Shown here piece by piece: positions 33,207 to 42,351 of a stretch of DNA of 64,000 nt. The stretch's first letter is position 1. The number at the start of each line of letters is the position of its first letter. Under the pieces are notes generated by a model that saw only the letters and a list, made by a program, of their open reading frames with translations, was not told the origin of the DNA and searched no databases. Origin of the DNA: CAWBAT01 sp046331665 (GTDB lineage Bacteria; Acidobacteriota; Terriglobia; Versatilivoradales; Versatilivoraceae); assembly GCA_046331665.1 (NCBI GenBank), contig JAXLQK010000013.1:62001-126000 (forward strand), given 5' to 3'. Made by a program: the position numbers and the translations under genes.

Positions 33207-33231
33207 TACGAAGATTCTGTCGCCTTGTAAA
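33203..33231 (-). promoter_or_regulatory. Predicted sigma-70 promoter of the corrinoid operon
   Basis: On the minus strand TTTACA (33231-33226) and TATTCT (33208-33203) are separated by 17 bases. The -10 element overlaps the end of the 27-bp palindrome, so a bound repressor would block polymerase. The start point would be near 33196, about 105 bases before the first gene. Confidence 0.55.
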
Positions 33232-33279
33232 GCAAAATTGCAATGAGATTCTGCCGGTCCGTTGCCGACGGGAGAACCC

Positions 33280-34059
33280 ATGAAACGCGCCCCCATTAAA
33301 GCACCCTCCACTCACGCGATCGAGGCTATCAAGCCCGTCGTTCGCACTTCCCTGAGCGACGAGATTGTGGAGCGAATGATTGCCCTGATCTCGGAAGGCA
33401 TCCTGAAACCCGGGCAACGATTGCCTGCGGAGAAGGATCTGGCCGTCCAGTTTGGAGTGGGACGAACAACCATTCGCGAGGCGCTGCGCTCCCTGGCCGT
33501 GCTGGGCATTGTCGACGGCCGCGTTGGCGAAGGAACTTTCGTTTCCAGCACAAACCGACGCTACCTCGAAAAGGCGCTGCAGTGGGGCTTGCTGATCGAC
33601 CAGAAAGACGTCCATGATCTCATTGAAACCCGGCTCCTGCTCGAATCGCAAACGGCTTTTTCCGCGGCGCAACGGGCCGCCCCGCATCAGCTTCAAGAAA
33701 TTGGAGATGCCATCAAGGGCATGGAACGGTCGGTCAACGATCCTGCCAGCTACCTGAAATTTGACCTGGAATTTCATCTCTCGGTCGCTCGTGCCAGCCA
33801 AAACTCGATCCTGTATCACCTCGTAAGCATGACGCGGGGCTATCTGCAATCCTGGATTCAACGCAGTCTTGCCATGCCAACTCCCCGCAGAACTCAGCGG
33901 CGCACCGAAATCTCCATCCAGGAACATCGGCGCATCCTGCGAGCCATCCAGAACCGGGAGGCGGAACAGGCCCGCCAGGCCATGAGTGAGCATATCCTCT
34001 CGAGCAGCGGGGACCTCCAGTCCCGCCTGGCCGGGAGAAAGAAAACTCGAAAGGAGTAG
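33280..34059 (+). CDS. GntR-family regulator, FadR/FCD subfamily
   Basis: Transcription factor of 259 aa. The winged-helix domain has LPAEKDLAVQFGVGRTTIREALRSL split over residues ~48-72, and the helical FCD ligand domain has DLIETRLLLE, FDLEFHLSVARAS and IQEHRRILRAI with the His residues that bind metal and a small acid in this family. GGGAGA precedes ATG 33280; an in-frame TTG at 33262 is less likely. It is divergent from the corrinoid operon and its operator palindrome lies between them. The inducer may be the operon's substrate or a carboxylate derived from it. Confidence 0.9.
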   Translation: MKRAPIKAPSTHAIEAIKPVVRTSLSDEIVERMIALISEGILKPGQRLPAEKDLAVQFGVGRTTIREALRSLAVLGIVDGRVGEGTFVSSTNRRYLEKALQWGLLIDQKDVHDLIETRLLLESQTAFSAAQRAAPHQLQEIGDAIKGMERSVNDPASYLKFDLEFHLSVARASQNSILYHLVSMTRGYLQSWIQRSLAMPTPRRTQRRTEISIQEHRRILRAIQNREAEQARQAMSEHILSSSGDLQSRLAGRKKTRKE

Positions 34060-34066
34060 GTCACCC

Positions 34067-34922
34067 ATGAGGCCGACAGCAAAATTGCTCGTGGCTTGCC
34101 AGGATCAGAAAGGGCTGGTGGCACGCATCTCAGATTTCATCTACCGGCGCGGCGGCAACATCCTCGATTTTGACCACCATACCGACCTTGAAGCGGGGAT
34201 TTTCCTGGCGCGGATTGAATGGGAGCTCGAACACTTTCAAATCCCCGCCTCCCAGATTGGCGAGGCGTTTTCGAGCCTGGCATCCGAATTCCAGATTCGC
34301 TACGAAGTCTTCCTAAGTACCCAAACTCCCAGGATCGCGATCTTCGCTTCGAAACTTCCCCATTGCCTGGTGGATCTCCTCTTACGGCATCAGGCGGGTG
34401 AATTCCGAGCCGACATTGCCCTGATCGTCAGCAATCATTCAAGTGTCGGGGAAATCGCCACATCGTTCGCAATTCCATTCAAGCATTTCCCTGTGACGGC
34501 TGAAAACAAGGCGCAACAGGAAGAAGCCCAGGTGCGGGAGGTTCGGCAGCGGGAAATTGAACTGATCGTCCTGGCACGCTATATGCAGATTCTCAGTGAC
34601 CGGTTTGTCTCCTCTTTTCCGAACCGCATCATTAACATCCATCATTCTTTCCTGCCGGCTTTCATAGGAGCGGCCCCGTACCACCAAGCCTTTGCACGGG
34701 GAGTCAAACTCATTGGAGCCACGGCCCACTATGTGACTTCAGTCCTCGACGATGGCCCTATTATCGAACAGGAAACAGCACGCATCAGCCATCGAGACCC
34801 GTCGACGATCTGATTCGAAAAGGGCGCGATTTGGAGAAATCTGTCCTGGCCCGAGCGGTGCGCCTCCACTTGCTGAGAAAAGTCCCGTTCCTTACGGGAA
34901 CAAAACCGTCGTCTTCGACTAA
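34067..34922 (+). pseudogene. purU: Formyltetrahydrofolate deformylase, two frame breaks near the 3' end
   Basis: Hydrolyses 10-formyl-THF to formate and THF. An N-terminal ACT domain (LLVACQDQKGLVARISDFIY) is followed by the formyl-transferase domain with IINIHHSFLPAF and TAHYVTSVLDDGPIIEQE. The open frame stops at 34813, but the normal C-terminus continues in other frames: VDDLIRKGRDLEKSVLARAV, then YGNKTVVFD and a stop at 34922. Lost bases near 34797 and 34891 explain both switches, and the span is two short of 286 codons. AAGGAG from the end of the gntR gene precedes ATG 34067, so the two are coupled. It supports a formate-releasing end to the one-carbon route. Confidence 0.82.
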
Positions 34923-35128
34923 ATCGATTTCTCGCCGCGGCGCACCCCAGCCACACTGTCTTCCGCGGCTTCATTGGCTATTGCAAGAGGCTGCTTATTC
35001 CCCCTTTGTGGGGAAGGATCGGCCTGGAAAGTAGCAAGGCAAATCGGGTAGCATTAAATTGTCCCTTCTTTTTCCGGAGAGGCGCATGTCCAAAGCAACT
35101 TTGGCAATCCATGGAGAAGGAGATTCCT

Positions 35129-36529
35129 ATGAAACGAAAATCCGCTAAAACGAATCGAGCTCACGGTAAAGCCGCGCTGGCTCTAATTGCCGCGGTCCTC
35201 TTGCTGGGTCAGCCCTTGTTGGCACAACACAAGTTGAAGCCCGGGTTCAACCTTTTTTCCAAAGAACAGGATGTCCAACTGGGCAAAGAGGCTGCCACTC
35301 AAGTCGAAAAGCAGATGCAGGTGATCAAGGATCCGGATCTGAACAATTTCATTAACGGGATCACGAAGAGGCTGATAGCGGTACCGGAAGCTGACGCTCA
35401 ATCGTTCCAATATTCATTCAAGGTCGTGAACGAGAAGAGCATCAACGCCTTCGCCTTACCGGGAGGCCCGGCCTTTGTTCATACCGGATTGATTACTGCC
35501 GCCGACAATGAAGCCCAAATCGCCGGGGTATTGGCGCATGAAATCTCCCACGTCGCCTTGCGTCACGGGACAAACCAAGTGTCCAAGGCCAATCTGCTTC
35601 AAATCCCTGCCATGCTGGGAGGAGCGATCGCCGGAGGTTCGATATTGGGACAGCTCGCTCAGATTGGAATTGGGCTCGGAGCCAATTCGATGCTTTTGAA
35701 GTTTTCCAGAAATGCTGAAAGAGATGCAGACCTCCTCGGGGCGAAAATAATGGCCTCCGCCGGGTATGACCCCATGGAAATGGCCCGATTCTTCGAGAAG
35801 CTTGAAGCCGAAGGAGGGCCTCGCTCGGCTTTTGAACAATTCTTATCTGACCATCCCAATCCCGGAAACCGGGTAAAGGCTGTTGAAGAAGAAATGCAAA
35901 CCTTCCCCAAGAAGACATACCTCACCGACAATAACCAACTCCCCCGCATGAAACAGATCATTGCGAAACTCCCGCCTCCGCCTGCCAAGCCCACCAGCGG
36001 TCAAGGCGAAGTCACCGCTCCCATTCCCACTCCCAACATCCAGCTCACGGGAAAAATGAAGGACTACCAGGGCTCAGGTTATTCGATCTCTTATCCGGAT
36101 TCCTGGCAGGTCCTGCAAGACAAAAATTCATCCGAAGTGACGGTGACAGCACGGGAAGGAGTGATCCAGAGCCAGGAAGGAGGGGTCTCCATCGGCTTCG
36201 GGGTCATGATCAACCAGATTCAGCCACGGTCAGGGCAGATCAACCTCGACCAGGACACCGATCAACTGGTTCGCCAATTACTGCAAATGAATCCGGGGAT
36301 GAAGATAAGTCAAAATAGCCGTCGAATCAAGGTGGCGGGCCAGAACGCGTTACAGACAACGCTCGTTTCGTCTTCCCCCTATCAAGGAGAAACAGAAGTC
36401 GACACCCTCATTACCATTGCACGGCCGCGAGGCCTTTTTTATCTGGTTTTTGTCGCGCCTCAATCTCGAATGAATCAGGTGGATAAAGCGTTTCAGTCGA
36501 TGCTTCGTTCCCTTCGTTTAAGCTCCTAG
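35129..36529 (+). CDS. Exported M48-family metalloprotease with C-terminal PsbP-like domain
   Basis: Periplasmic zinc protease related to BepA/LoiP, 466 aa. A signal peptide (ALALIAAVLLLGQPLLAQ) is followed by the peptidase domain with His137-Glu-x-x-His141 (AHEISH) and third ligand Glu197 in NAERDADLLG. Residues beyond about 300 form a separate beta-rich domain (GSGYSISYPDSWQVL), like PsbP/DUF1795 domains. AGAAGGAG precedes ATG 35129; an upstream extension to 35006 lacks support. In relatives such proteases clear misassembled outer-membrane proteins; the role here is inferred from family. Confidence 0.88.
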   Translation: MKRKSAKTNRAHGKAALALIAAVLLLGQPLLAQHKLKPGFNLFSKEQDVQLGKEAATQVEKQMQVIKDPDLNNFINGITKRLIAVPEADAQSFQYSFKVVNEKSINAFALPGGPAFVHTGLITAADNEAQIAGVLAHEISHVALRHGTNQVSKANLLQIPAMLGGAIAGGSILGQLAQIGIGLGANSMLLKFSRNAERDADLLGAKIMASAGYDPMEMARFFEKLEAEGGPRSAFEQFLSDHPNPGNRVKAVEEEMQTFPKKTYLTDNNQLPRMKQIIAKLPPPPAKPTSGQGEVTAPIPTPNIQLTGKMKDYQGSGYSISYPDSWQVLQDKNSSEVTVTAREGVIQSQEGGVSIGFGVMINQIQPRSGQINLDQDTDQLVRQLLQMNPGMKISQNSRRIKVAGQNALQTTLVSSSPYQGETEVDTLITIARPRGLFYLVFVAPQSRMNQVDKAFQSMLRSLRLSS

Positions 36530-36761
36530 CGGGCAATCTCCGCTCGCTGGCTTCCTGAGGATGGCTGGGACGTGCTCCTCCGCTATTAGAGGTTACCCCC
36601 CCGAGGTCACCATGACCTCGGCTTGGCCTCAAATTTCATTTTGGGAGCTTCTCAGAGGACCAAAGAGACAGTTTGGATCAGGCGGCTGACACCGTTCGAG
36701 TTGCTTAAGGCAAGAAGAACTGGCGAGACATGATAATTGAGTTCGAAGCGGCGGGTTGACG

Positions 36762-37934
36762 CTATTCGGCGAGAACAACCTGTTCGATATGAGAACCAGT
36801 ATGAATGCGCTCCTTGCGGCCTACAGCATCGAGCCTGTAGATCGCACTCCCGTTAGAGTAAAGCACGGTGCCATCCTCCGACAGGTCATAGGATAGGACT
36901 CCGCGGGCAAGAACCTGAGAAGGTCTTCCGGGTGGTTGACGGATGAGTTGCCATGACTGCGGGACGAGTGCCGGGACATCATCGCTCTGGGTTTCACGCG
37001 AGATTTTTTGCGCATCGATCTGGTTCCCGAGAATCAACATTTGTTTGAGATCCACTTCTTTTCCCCTGGCATCTCCCGCCGAGGTCAGCGGTTTGCCGGT
37101 GTAGCGGACCGTAAAGAAGTTGAGCCACTGAAAGAGCGCATGAAAGAGATTCACCGGGAGCATCACCAAATCCAGGATGGCCCGGATGGGACTGAATCCT
37201 TGCCGCGGCTTCTCGTAAGGCCGGCGGATGGTGTACAGCGTTCCCTTGGCGTCGAGGCGAGGCGCCAGGAAATCAAACTTAGGATCTTCCGCCAGGTTAG
37301 ACATCTCCCCGGTCGTGAGATCCAGGCGCTGAATGACGTAAGGACCGCGCATCATCAATCGCCCCTGCACATCGCGACCCATGCCGGCCGATTGGAAAAC
37401 GATTGTGCGTGAAGACCCCGGCACCCAGGACGGGGCGAGATCAGAGGAATCCCCTTCCGTAATCTCCGTCAACTCCGAACCATCGGCGCGCATGGTTGCC
37501 AAATTGGCAACACTCTCCGGGTAGAGGATGGAACATACGATCAAATCCGTTTCCCGGCTGGCGCAGGGGTTAGTCACGCGGAAGTCCGAACTATGGAACA
37601 ATCGCTGTTCAATCTCGCCGGAATCCCTCAAGGCAAAGATTCCGCAAACGTCGTCTGTTTCCAGGGTATAGAGCAATTCGCCGGATTCCCGACCTCGCGA
37701 CAGTCCTGAGATACCCACTCGCAGTTGGGCGGGATCCCGCCCTTGATTCCCCCAAAGCAGTCCTCCAGACATGAATTGCGCCCCGCTGCCTTGAGTCTTC
37801 CAGCTGTTCTTCTGGTAGAGTCGAATGGCACGTTCGCGCACGTCCAAGCCAAACTTGCTTTCCACTGTCCGGACCGGCAAGTCACCAAACTTGAAACATA
37901 TCTTCGCCTGGCATAGATAAGCAAAACCAGCCAT
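36762..37934 (-). CDS. Uncharacterised protein with TolB/WD-like beta-propeller features
   Basis: A 390-aa protein I cannot assign. Repeated blade-like segments such as VANLATMRADGSELTEIT, IQRLDLTTGEMSNL and YRLDAVGRKERI suggest a TolB-type propeller that lists values read from elsewhere. A hydrophobic stretch (AILDLVMLPVNLFHALF) sits near residues 250-270 and could touch a membrane. There is no standard signal peptide. ATG 37934 has AGAGGA about ten bases ahead. It is convergent with the protease gene and divergent from the next methyltransferase. Confidence 0.6.
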   Translation of the reverse strand: MAGFAYLCQAKICFKFGDLPVRTVESKFGLDVRERAIRLYQKNSWKTQGSGAQFMSGGLLWGNQGRDPAQLRVGISGLSRGRESGELLYTLETDDVCGIFALRDSGEIEQRLFHSSDFRVTNPCASRETDLIVCSILYPESVANLATMRADGSELTEITEGDSSDLAPSWVPGSSRTIVFQSAGMGRDVQGRLMMRGPYVIQRLDLTTGEMSNLAEDPKFDFLAPRLDAKGTLYTIRRPYEKPRQGFSPIRAILDLVMLPVNLFHALFQWLNFFTVRYTGKPLTSAGDARGKEVDLKQMLILGNQIDAQKISRETQSDDVPALVPQSWQLIRQPPGRPSQVLARGVLSYDLSEDGTVLYSNGSAIYRLDAVGRKERIHTGSHIEQVVLAE

Positions 37935-38189
37935 AGTCAACGAGTCCTCTTGAATTCAAAAGGGCATCACTTAATCTCTATCGGCTCCCTTCCCCTCTTA
38001 TTTTAAGAATTCCCGGCTTGCCTCCTGTCGGCAGGAAGCCCCTCCCAACCAATCTTCCTTTTCTGGGACAACACCCGCCAAGGCCTCATGATTTGGCGGA
38101 ACGGGCTAATGGATTACCGGCAATAGAACGAAAAGTCTTTTAGGAAAGAATTCATTCCAGGGATCTTAAGTACATCTGACGGAATCGGA

Positions 38190-39260
38190 ATGACAAGACC
38201 AACAGAAGCCAGTACAGCGATTAAGAGCTGGTGGGACCATCACCATGAGGCAGACACGGTCCTTTGGTTGACCGGAAGCCACGGGAGACAGGTTTGGGAG
38301 CCACTCAAGGTTCTAAATAGAGTGCGTCCAGGAAATTTGGTTCTGAACATCGGCGTGGGTCTCGGCTACTGCACGCGGGACCTGGTGATGCAGGGAGCCC
38401 AAGTTCATGTGCTTGACATTTCGGAAGTGGCCCTCAATCGAGTCCGGGGAATCGTCAAGAAGTGCTGGCTGGCAAGCCAATTGAATGATCTTCCAGCCGG
38501 GACCTATGACCTGGCCATTTCCCATCTCGTGACGCAGCACATGAGAAATCAAGACCTGACGCGACAAATGATGGCTGTCGTTCAAAGCCTAAAAGAAAAC
38601 GGCGTGTTCGCCATGCAGTTTGCGTTTCCAACCAATTCGCCTGCCAGTGACTACCGTATCGACGAGAGCGAAGCCTCCATCCGGGGAGGCCTTGTCTTTC
38701 GCCCTTTTCTGGCGATGGAGAAAATCGTCAAAGCGGCAGGCGGAAAAATTGTCTGGGCAAAGAAATTGGGTATTTACGAACCCTGCGGCTGGTATGGCGT
38801 TCACATCATCAAAGATGAAGAGGCCAGCCTGAGCGCATACCTGTTGGAACAGCACCATCAAGCTGAGCTTGATTTTCTTGAAGAAATGGCTAATGAGCAG
38901 TTGGCAAACCGGGACTACGGGGCTGCGGCCGACGCTTTCACACGAATCCTGAAAGTACAACCAGCCTCGGCGACCGCTCATCATAAGCTTGGGATAGCCA
39001 ATCGGCGACAAGGTAGTCTCGACCAAGCGTTTTACCATTTCCTGGAGGCATTGAAATACGATCCCCTGAACCGGGAAATCTTGAAAGAGGTTACGGAAGT
39101 TTCCCAGCCGCTGGGGCTTGCTTCCTACGCCAGAGAAATCGTCAACGCCTTTCTGGAACAGTTTCCCGGAGATCCAGAGATCAAAGGGCTCCTGGCCAGT
39201 CTTGAAAAGACTCAGCGGGATCCTGTACTCACGATAGTTTCGTCTGGTCAGGTCAGGTAG
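38190..39260 (+). CDS. Methyltransferase fused to TPR repeats
   Basis: A 356-aa protein. Residues about 35-150 form a class I methyltransferase with LVLNIGVGLGYCTRDL as motif I, VHVLDISE as motif II and GTYDLAISHLV as motif IV. Residues from about 230 form two or three tetratricopeptide repeats (ANRDYGAAADAFTRILKVQP and LDQAFYHFLEALKYDP). Such fusions are common in glycan or protein modification, where the TPR part binds a partner; the substrate is not visible. It stands alone, with no operon partner on its strand. Confidence 0.78.
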   Translation: MTRPTEASTAIKSWWDHHHEADTVLWLTGSHGRQVWEPLKVLNRVRPGNLVLNIGVGLGYCTRDLVMQGAQVHVLDISEVALNRVRGIVKKCWLASQLNDLPAGTYDLAISHLVTQHMRNQDLTRQMMAVVQSLKENGVFAMQFAFPTNSPASDYRIDESEASIRGGLVFRPFLAMEKIVKAAGGKIVWAKKLGIYEPCGWYGVHIIKDEEASLSAYLLEQHHQAELDFLEEMANEQLANRDYGAAADAFTRILKVQPASATAHHKLGIANRRQGSLDQAFYHFLEALKYDPLNREILKEVTEVSQPLGLASYAREIVNAFLEQFPGDPEIKGLLASLEKTQRDPVLTIVSSGQVR

Positions 39261-39299
39261 TTTTTGACAGAAAACTTGTTTGTGTTCACGAAAAGTGAA

Positions 39300-40665
39300 C
39301 TACGAAGTGGCAAGAATTGCCTGCTTGGCCTCCTGGCTTGCTTCCAAGGTCAAATCCTTCTCGCCGAATTGGACACCGATTTTTCGAAGAAAATCATTCG
39401 GAGGCTCCCCTCCTGCAAAAATCCAGACGTAATCGTTGCGAATTTCCAGGAGTTCGCCGTTAACATCGAGCTCCACTGAATCCTCTTTGATCTCCCGGGG
39501 GCTTGAGTTGAAAACGACTTGAACCGTCCCGGCGTTGATGCATTCGGTGAGGCGGCTGGCATTCCTTTCTTTGAGGCGCGTAAAGGATCCTTTCCGGTAG
39601 GAAAGGACGACCTTGTTTCCTTTCTGGCTTCCCAGCCCCATGGCCGCTTCTATAGCGCTATCCCCTCCTCCGACCACCAGGATCTTCTTGTTGATGTAGT
39701 GATCCGCCTCAATCAGACGGTACATGACTTTTGACAGCTCCTCGCCCTGGATGCCCAACTTGCGGGGAGTTCCGGTTCTCCCCAAAGCCAAGACCACCGC
39801 CCGGGCCCGGTAAATTCCCAGGGTGGTCTTGATCTGGAATACCCCATCCGCACCCTTCTGAATGTCTTCGACGCTTTCCTTAGCGCGAACTTTGAACTCG
39901 GCTCTCCCCAGGATTGAATTCCAAAACGCGAGCAGGTCTTCTTTGCTGAGCTCCGTCTTCTTGAATTTTCCGGAAAGGGGAAATTCGACCGGGCTTGGTC
40001 ATGACGAGCTTTTGGCGGGGATACTTTGAGACAGTGCCTCCAACTTCGTCCCGCTCAATGGTCAAGTAATTTAGTTTCTTCTCGATGGCCCGAAGGGAGG
40101 CGCTAATCCCCGCCGGCCCGGCACCAATGATCAGCACGTCGAAAATATCTGGGGTGCCTCTTGGTCCTCCCAAGCCGTTCAGTCGCGTGGCAATCGTATC
40201 AACGCAATCACGTCCCTGATTCACTGCATTCTTGATCAAGGCTAATCCACCAAGTTCCCCGGCAATGAATAGATTCTCGATGCTCGTCTCGTACTCGGAA
40301 GTCAAGAAAGGCAGGTCGGCACTCATGCTGGGGGCGGCCATCACCATGGAGATCGCACCGACAGGGCATGCTTCGGCGCAGAGACTATGCCCGATACATT
40401 TATACCCGTTCACGATGACGGCCTTCCCACCCAGCATGGCCAAAACGTCCCCCTCCGGGCACACGACGGTACAACTCTGGCACCCAATACAATGGGTTGT
40501 GTTGATGTGGGGGTGCTGAGCTCGGGGTCCTTCGGAATAGAGCTTTCCCTTCTCTGCGGCCTCTTGCGCCCGCCGTTCCCTTTGCCTGAGGCTCCGCAGA
40601 TAAAGGATCATCGGCACAACAAGAACGAGCCCGCAAAAAAGATAAGTCAAGAAATTCTCAGTCAT
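39300..40665 (-). pseudogene. Membrane-anchored 2x[4Fe-4S] / FAD-NAD(P) oxidoreductase, one frame break
   Basis: A thioredoxin-reductase-like flavoprotein with an N-terminal membrane helix (LTYLFCGLVLVVPMILYL) and a ferredoxin domain. The first cluster motif is C-x2-C-x2-C-x3-C (CIGCQSCTVVC); the second reads CIGHSLCAEACP, with His at the second ligand position. Then come FDVLIIGAGPAG and, in the other frame, KILVVGGGDSAIE. An extra base near 39990 splits the gene; the span equals 455 codons plus one. With it removed, VEFPLSGKFKKTELSKEDLL links both halves. It would pass electrons between NAD(P)H and ferredoxin-like partners; the partner is unknown. Confidence 0.78.
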
Positions 40666-41653
40666 TGTCTAAATGGAGAGCAAAGATCACTGGCCCACGT
40701 CCTCTCTCTCTTCCGTGGGCACTGCTTTTGCGCGAGTTCGCCGGTATTCATTGGCGGCAATGGGTAGTTGCTGATTTAAAGAATAGGATCCCGGTTACCC
40801 CTATCTATTTTTCGGTAAAATGGGATGAGATCTTTCGCAATATGAAGGCGAATTGGAATGTGAAACCAGGATACACCCCAGCCACCCCGCTGAATGGTGC
40901 TAACCTGCGCCATGAGCATGTGTGCGAAAATCTTTGGTTAGACCATTCGCGCCAAGATTGATTTGTCCCGAGAAAATCCCCGTAGGGGATCGACTTGAGT
41001 AGCCCCGGGTCGCGCGTCAGCGCTACCCGGGGGGAAATTCACGCCACCCATACCCGACCCTGGAGGGGTCGAACTAGATGTCCCTTCAACCCCTCCGGGG
41101 TTGGACGTTGAACCATCTGCTTACCGTGGGTTTCGCCCCGCGTTGCTTTGCTACACCCACGGCTACTCATATTCGTCCCCTTCGGGGACATGAGTCAAGT
41201 AAGACAATGCAACGGGGAAAAGAACGATCTCAGGCATATTCATGAAAGAAAGTTAGATGGGATGCCAGCAAGCTGGCATTCCGGAAAGCGGAAGCAAGCT
41301 CATGCACTCCAAGATACAAGCCTAACAATCACCTCGCCTGCGATGATCAAGAGGACATAAACAACAGGCTGGTTTAATGCCACAGACCGCTCCTCTGGAG
41401 CTTCGCGGATTGTATACTCTAGCTCGCTACATACAGAAGGCTCCTACGGAGCCCACGACGCCCTGGAGAACTCAAGAGAACGAATCTCCATCCCAATCAA
41501 GCCGCAACTTTCCCGCAAATCTCTTACCCCCCACTGCGGAACCCCATCTTCATCGTTGAAATCTCCTCCCCCCTATGACACGATCTTCGCCGTCAATGCC
41601 CTGCAGCAGCTGGTCGATTTGCCCTCTGACTCATTGTCAACAGGAGCCTGCAA
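40666..41653. other. 988-base intergenic region with no supported gene
   Basis: No frame here looks coding. A GCCCACG/CGTGGGC hairpin lies at 40693-40720. The stretch 40976-41453 is packed with short GC-rich hairpins (separate entry). The last 200 bases hold nothing distinctive except the AGGAG ribosome site of the next gene. It may be the remains of a mobile element or a landing zone for repeats. Confidence 0.6.
40976..41453. repeat. Cluster of nine short GC-rich palindromes
   Basis: Hairpins with perfect or near-perfect arms: ATCCCC/GGGGAT (40976-40990), CCCCGGGT/ACCCGGGG (41003-41032), GACCC/GGGTC (41056-41070), AACCCC/GGGGTT (41088-41102), CCGTGGGT/ACCCACGG (41124-41162), GTCCCC/GGGGAC (41175-41189), ATGCCAGC/GCTGGCAT (41262-41279), GCTCC/GGAGC (41389-41401) and GGCTCC/GGAGCC (41439-41453). 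Several share a three-base loop. The pattern resembles REP-type repeats rather than terminators, as no T runs follow, and it is not a CRISPR because arms and spacing vary. Confidence 0.75.
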
Positions 41654-42319
41654 ATGTCCACAGGACAGTATGAGGCCAAGCAGCACTACCAGGATCCGGC
41701 CGTTGCCAACGCGTATGAGGAACAAAGGTTTCGCGGCTGGGGGGGTCGATTTGTTGAACGGGCTGAACGCCGCTTGCTGGAGCAGTTTCTCGTCAGCCAT
41801 TGTCGGGCCGGAGAGACCGTGCTGGATGTTCCTTGCGGTACGGGGAGGTTTCTGGACATTTACAGTGCAGCAGGGCTACAGGTGTTCGGCTGTGATATCT
41901 CAAATCAAATGCTCGCCAAGGCCCGGCAGCGAATCGTGAATGGCCGGGAGTCTCGTTTTGTAGTGGCCGAAGCCGAGCGACTCGGATTTAAGGACAACTC
42001 GTTCGATTACCTTGTCTCGTTTCGATTTATTCTCCATTTACCCGCCGAGGTACGTCGCCTGGTTCTTTCCGAAATGGTCAGGGTCACGCGGCGGACGTTG
42101 GCCATTAATTTTTACTTCAGCTACCCTACGCCTGTTTTGTTAATCAATCAGTTGTTTCGCCGGAAGGAGAGTATCCCTCCGCATCGGTTTCGCGAAAGCC
42201 GGTTGGCGGCGGAATTTGAGGGGTTGGGGGTTGAGATCAGGGAAGTCCACAAACTGAGCTGGTTCGACCGCAACTGGGCGCTTGTAATCTTGGAAAGACA
42301 CCGCGGAAAACAAACCTGA
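41654..42319 (+). CDS. Class I SAM-dependent methyltransferase
   Basis: A 221-aa soluble methyltransferase: motif I TVLDVPCGTGRFLDI (about residues 55-69), motif II VFGCDISNQML and motif IV DNSFDYLVSFRFILHL of the Methyltransf_11 group. ACAGGAG precedes ATG 41654. It is followed closely by an HPr-kinase-like gene and a flippase, so modification of a surface polysaccharide or lipid-linked sugar is plausible. The N-terminus (QHYQDPAVANAYEEQRF) is also seen in glycan-island methyltransferases. Confidence 0.8.
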   Translation: MSTGQYEAKQHYQDPAVANAYEEQRFRGWGGRFVERAERRLLEQFLVSHCRAGETVLDVPCGTGRFLDIYSAAGLQVFGCDISNQMLAKARQRIVNGRESRFVVAEAERLGFKDNSFDYLVSFRFILHLPAEVRRLVLSEMVRVTRRTLAINFYFSYPTPVLLINQLFRRKESIPPHRFRESRLAAEFEGLGVEIREVHKLSWFDRNWALVILERHRGKQT

Positions 42320-42351
42320 TACTGACCTCGGCGCGGTGAGGCATCCTACCC

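Noticed and set aside
33088..34068. Long minus-strand open frame of 326 codons opposite the GntR gene
   Set aside because: It lies wholly antisense to a well-supported regulator, runs through the operator region and shows no family features; the long frame reflects codon use of the real gene.
40693..40720. GCCCACG/CGTGGGC hairpin as a terminator
   Set aside because: No T run follows on either strand at the right distance, and the gene that would need it on the plus strand ended 1.4 kb earlier.
40976..41453. CRISPR array
   Set aside because: The repeats differ in sequence and spacing, are self-complementary and too short, and no cas gene is near.
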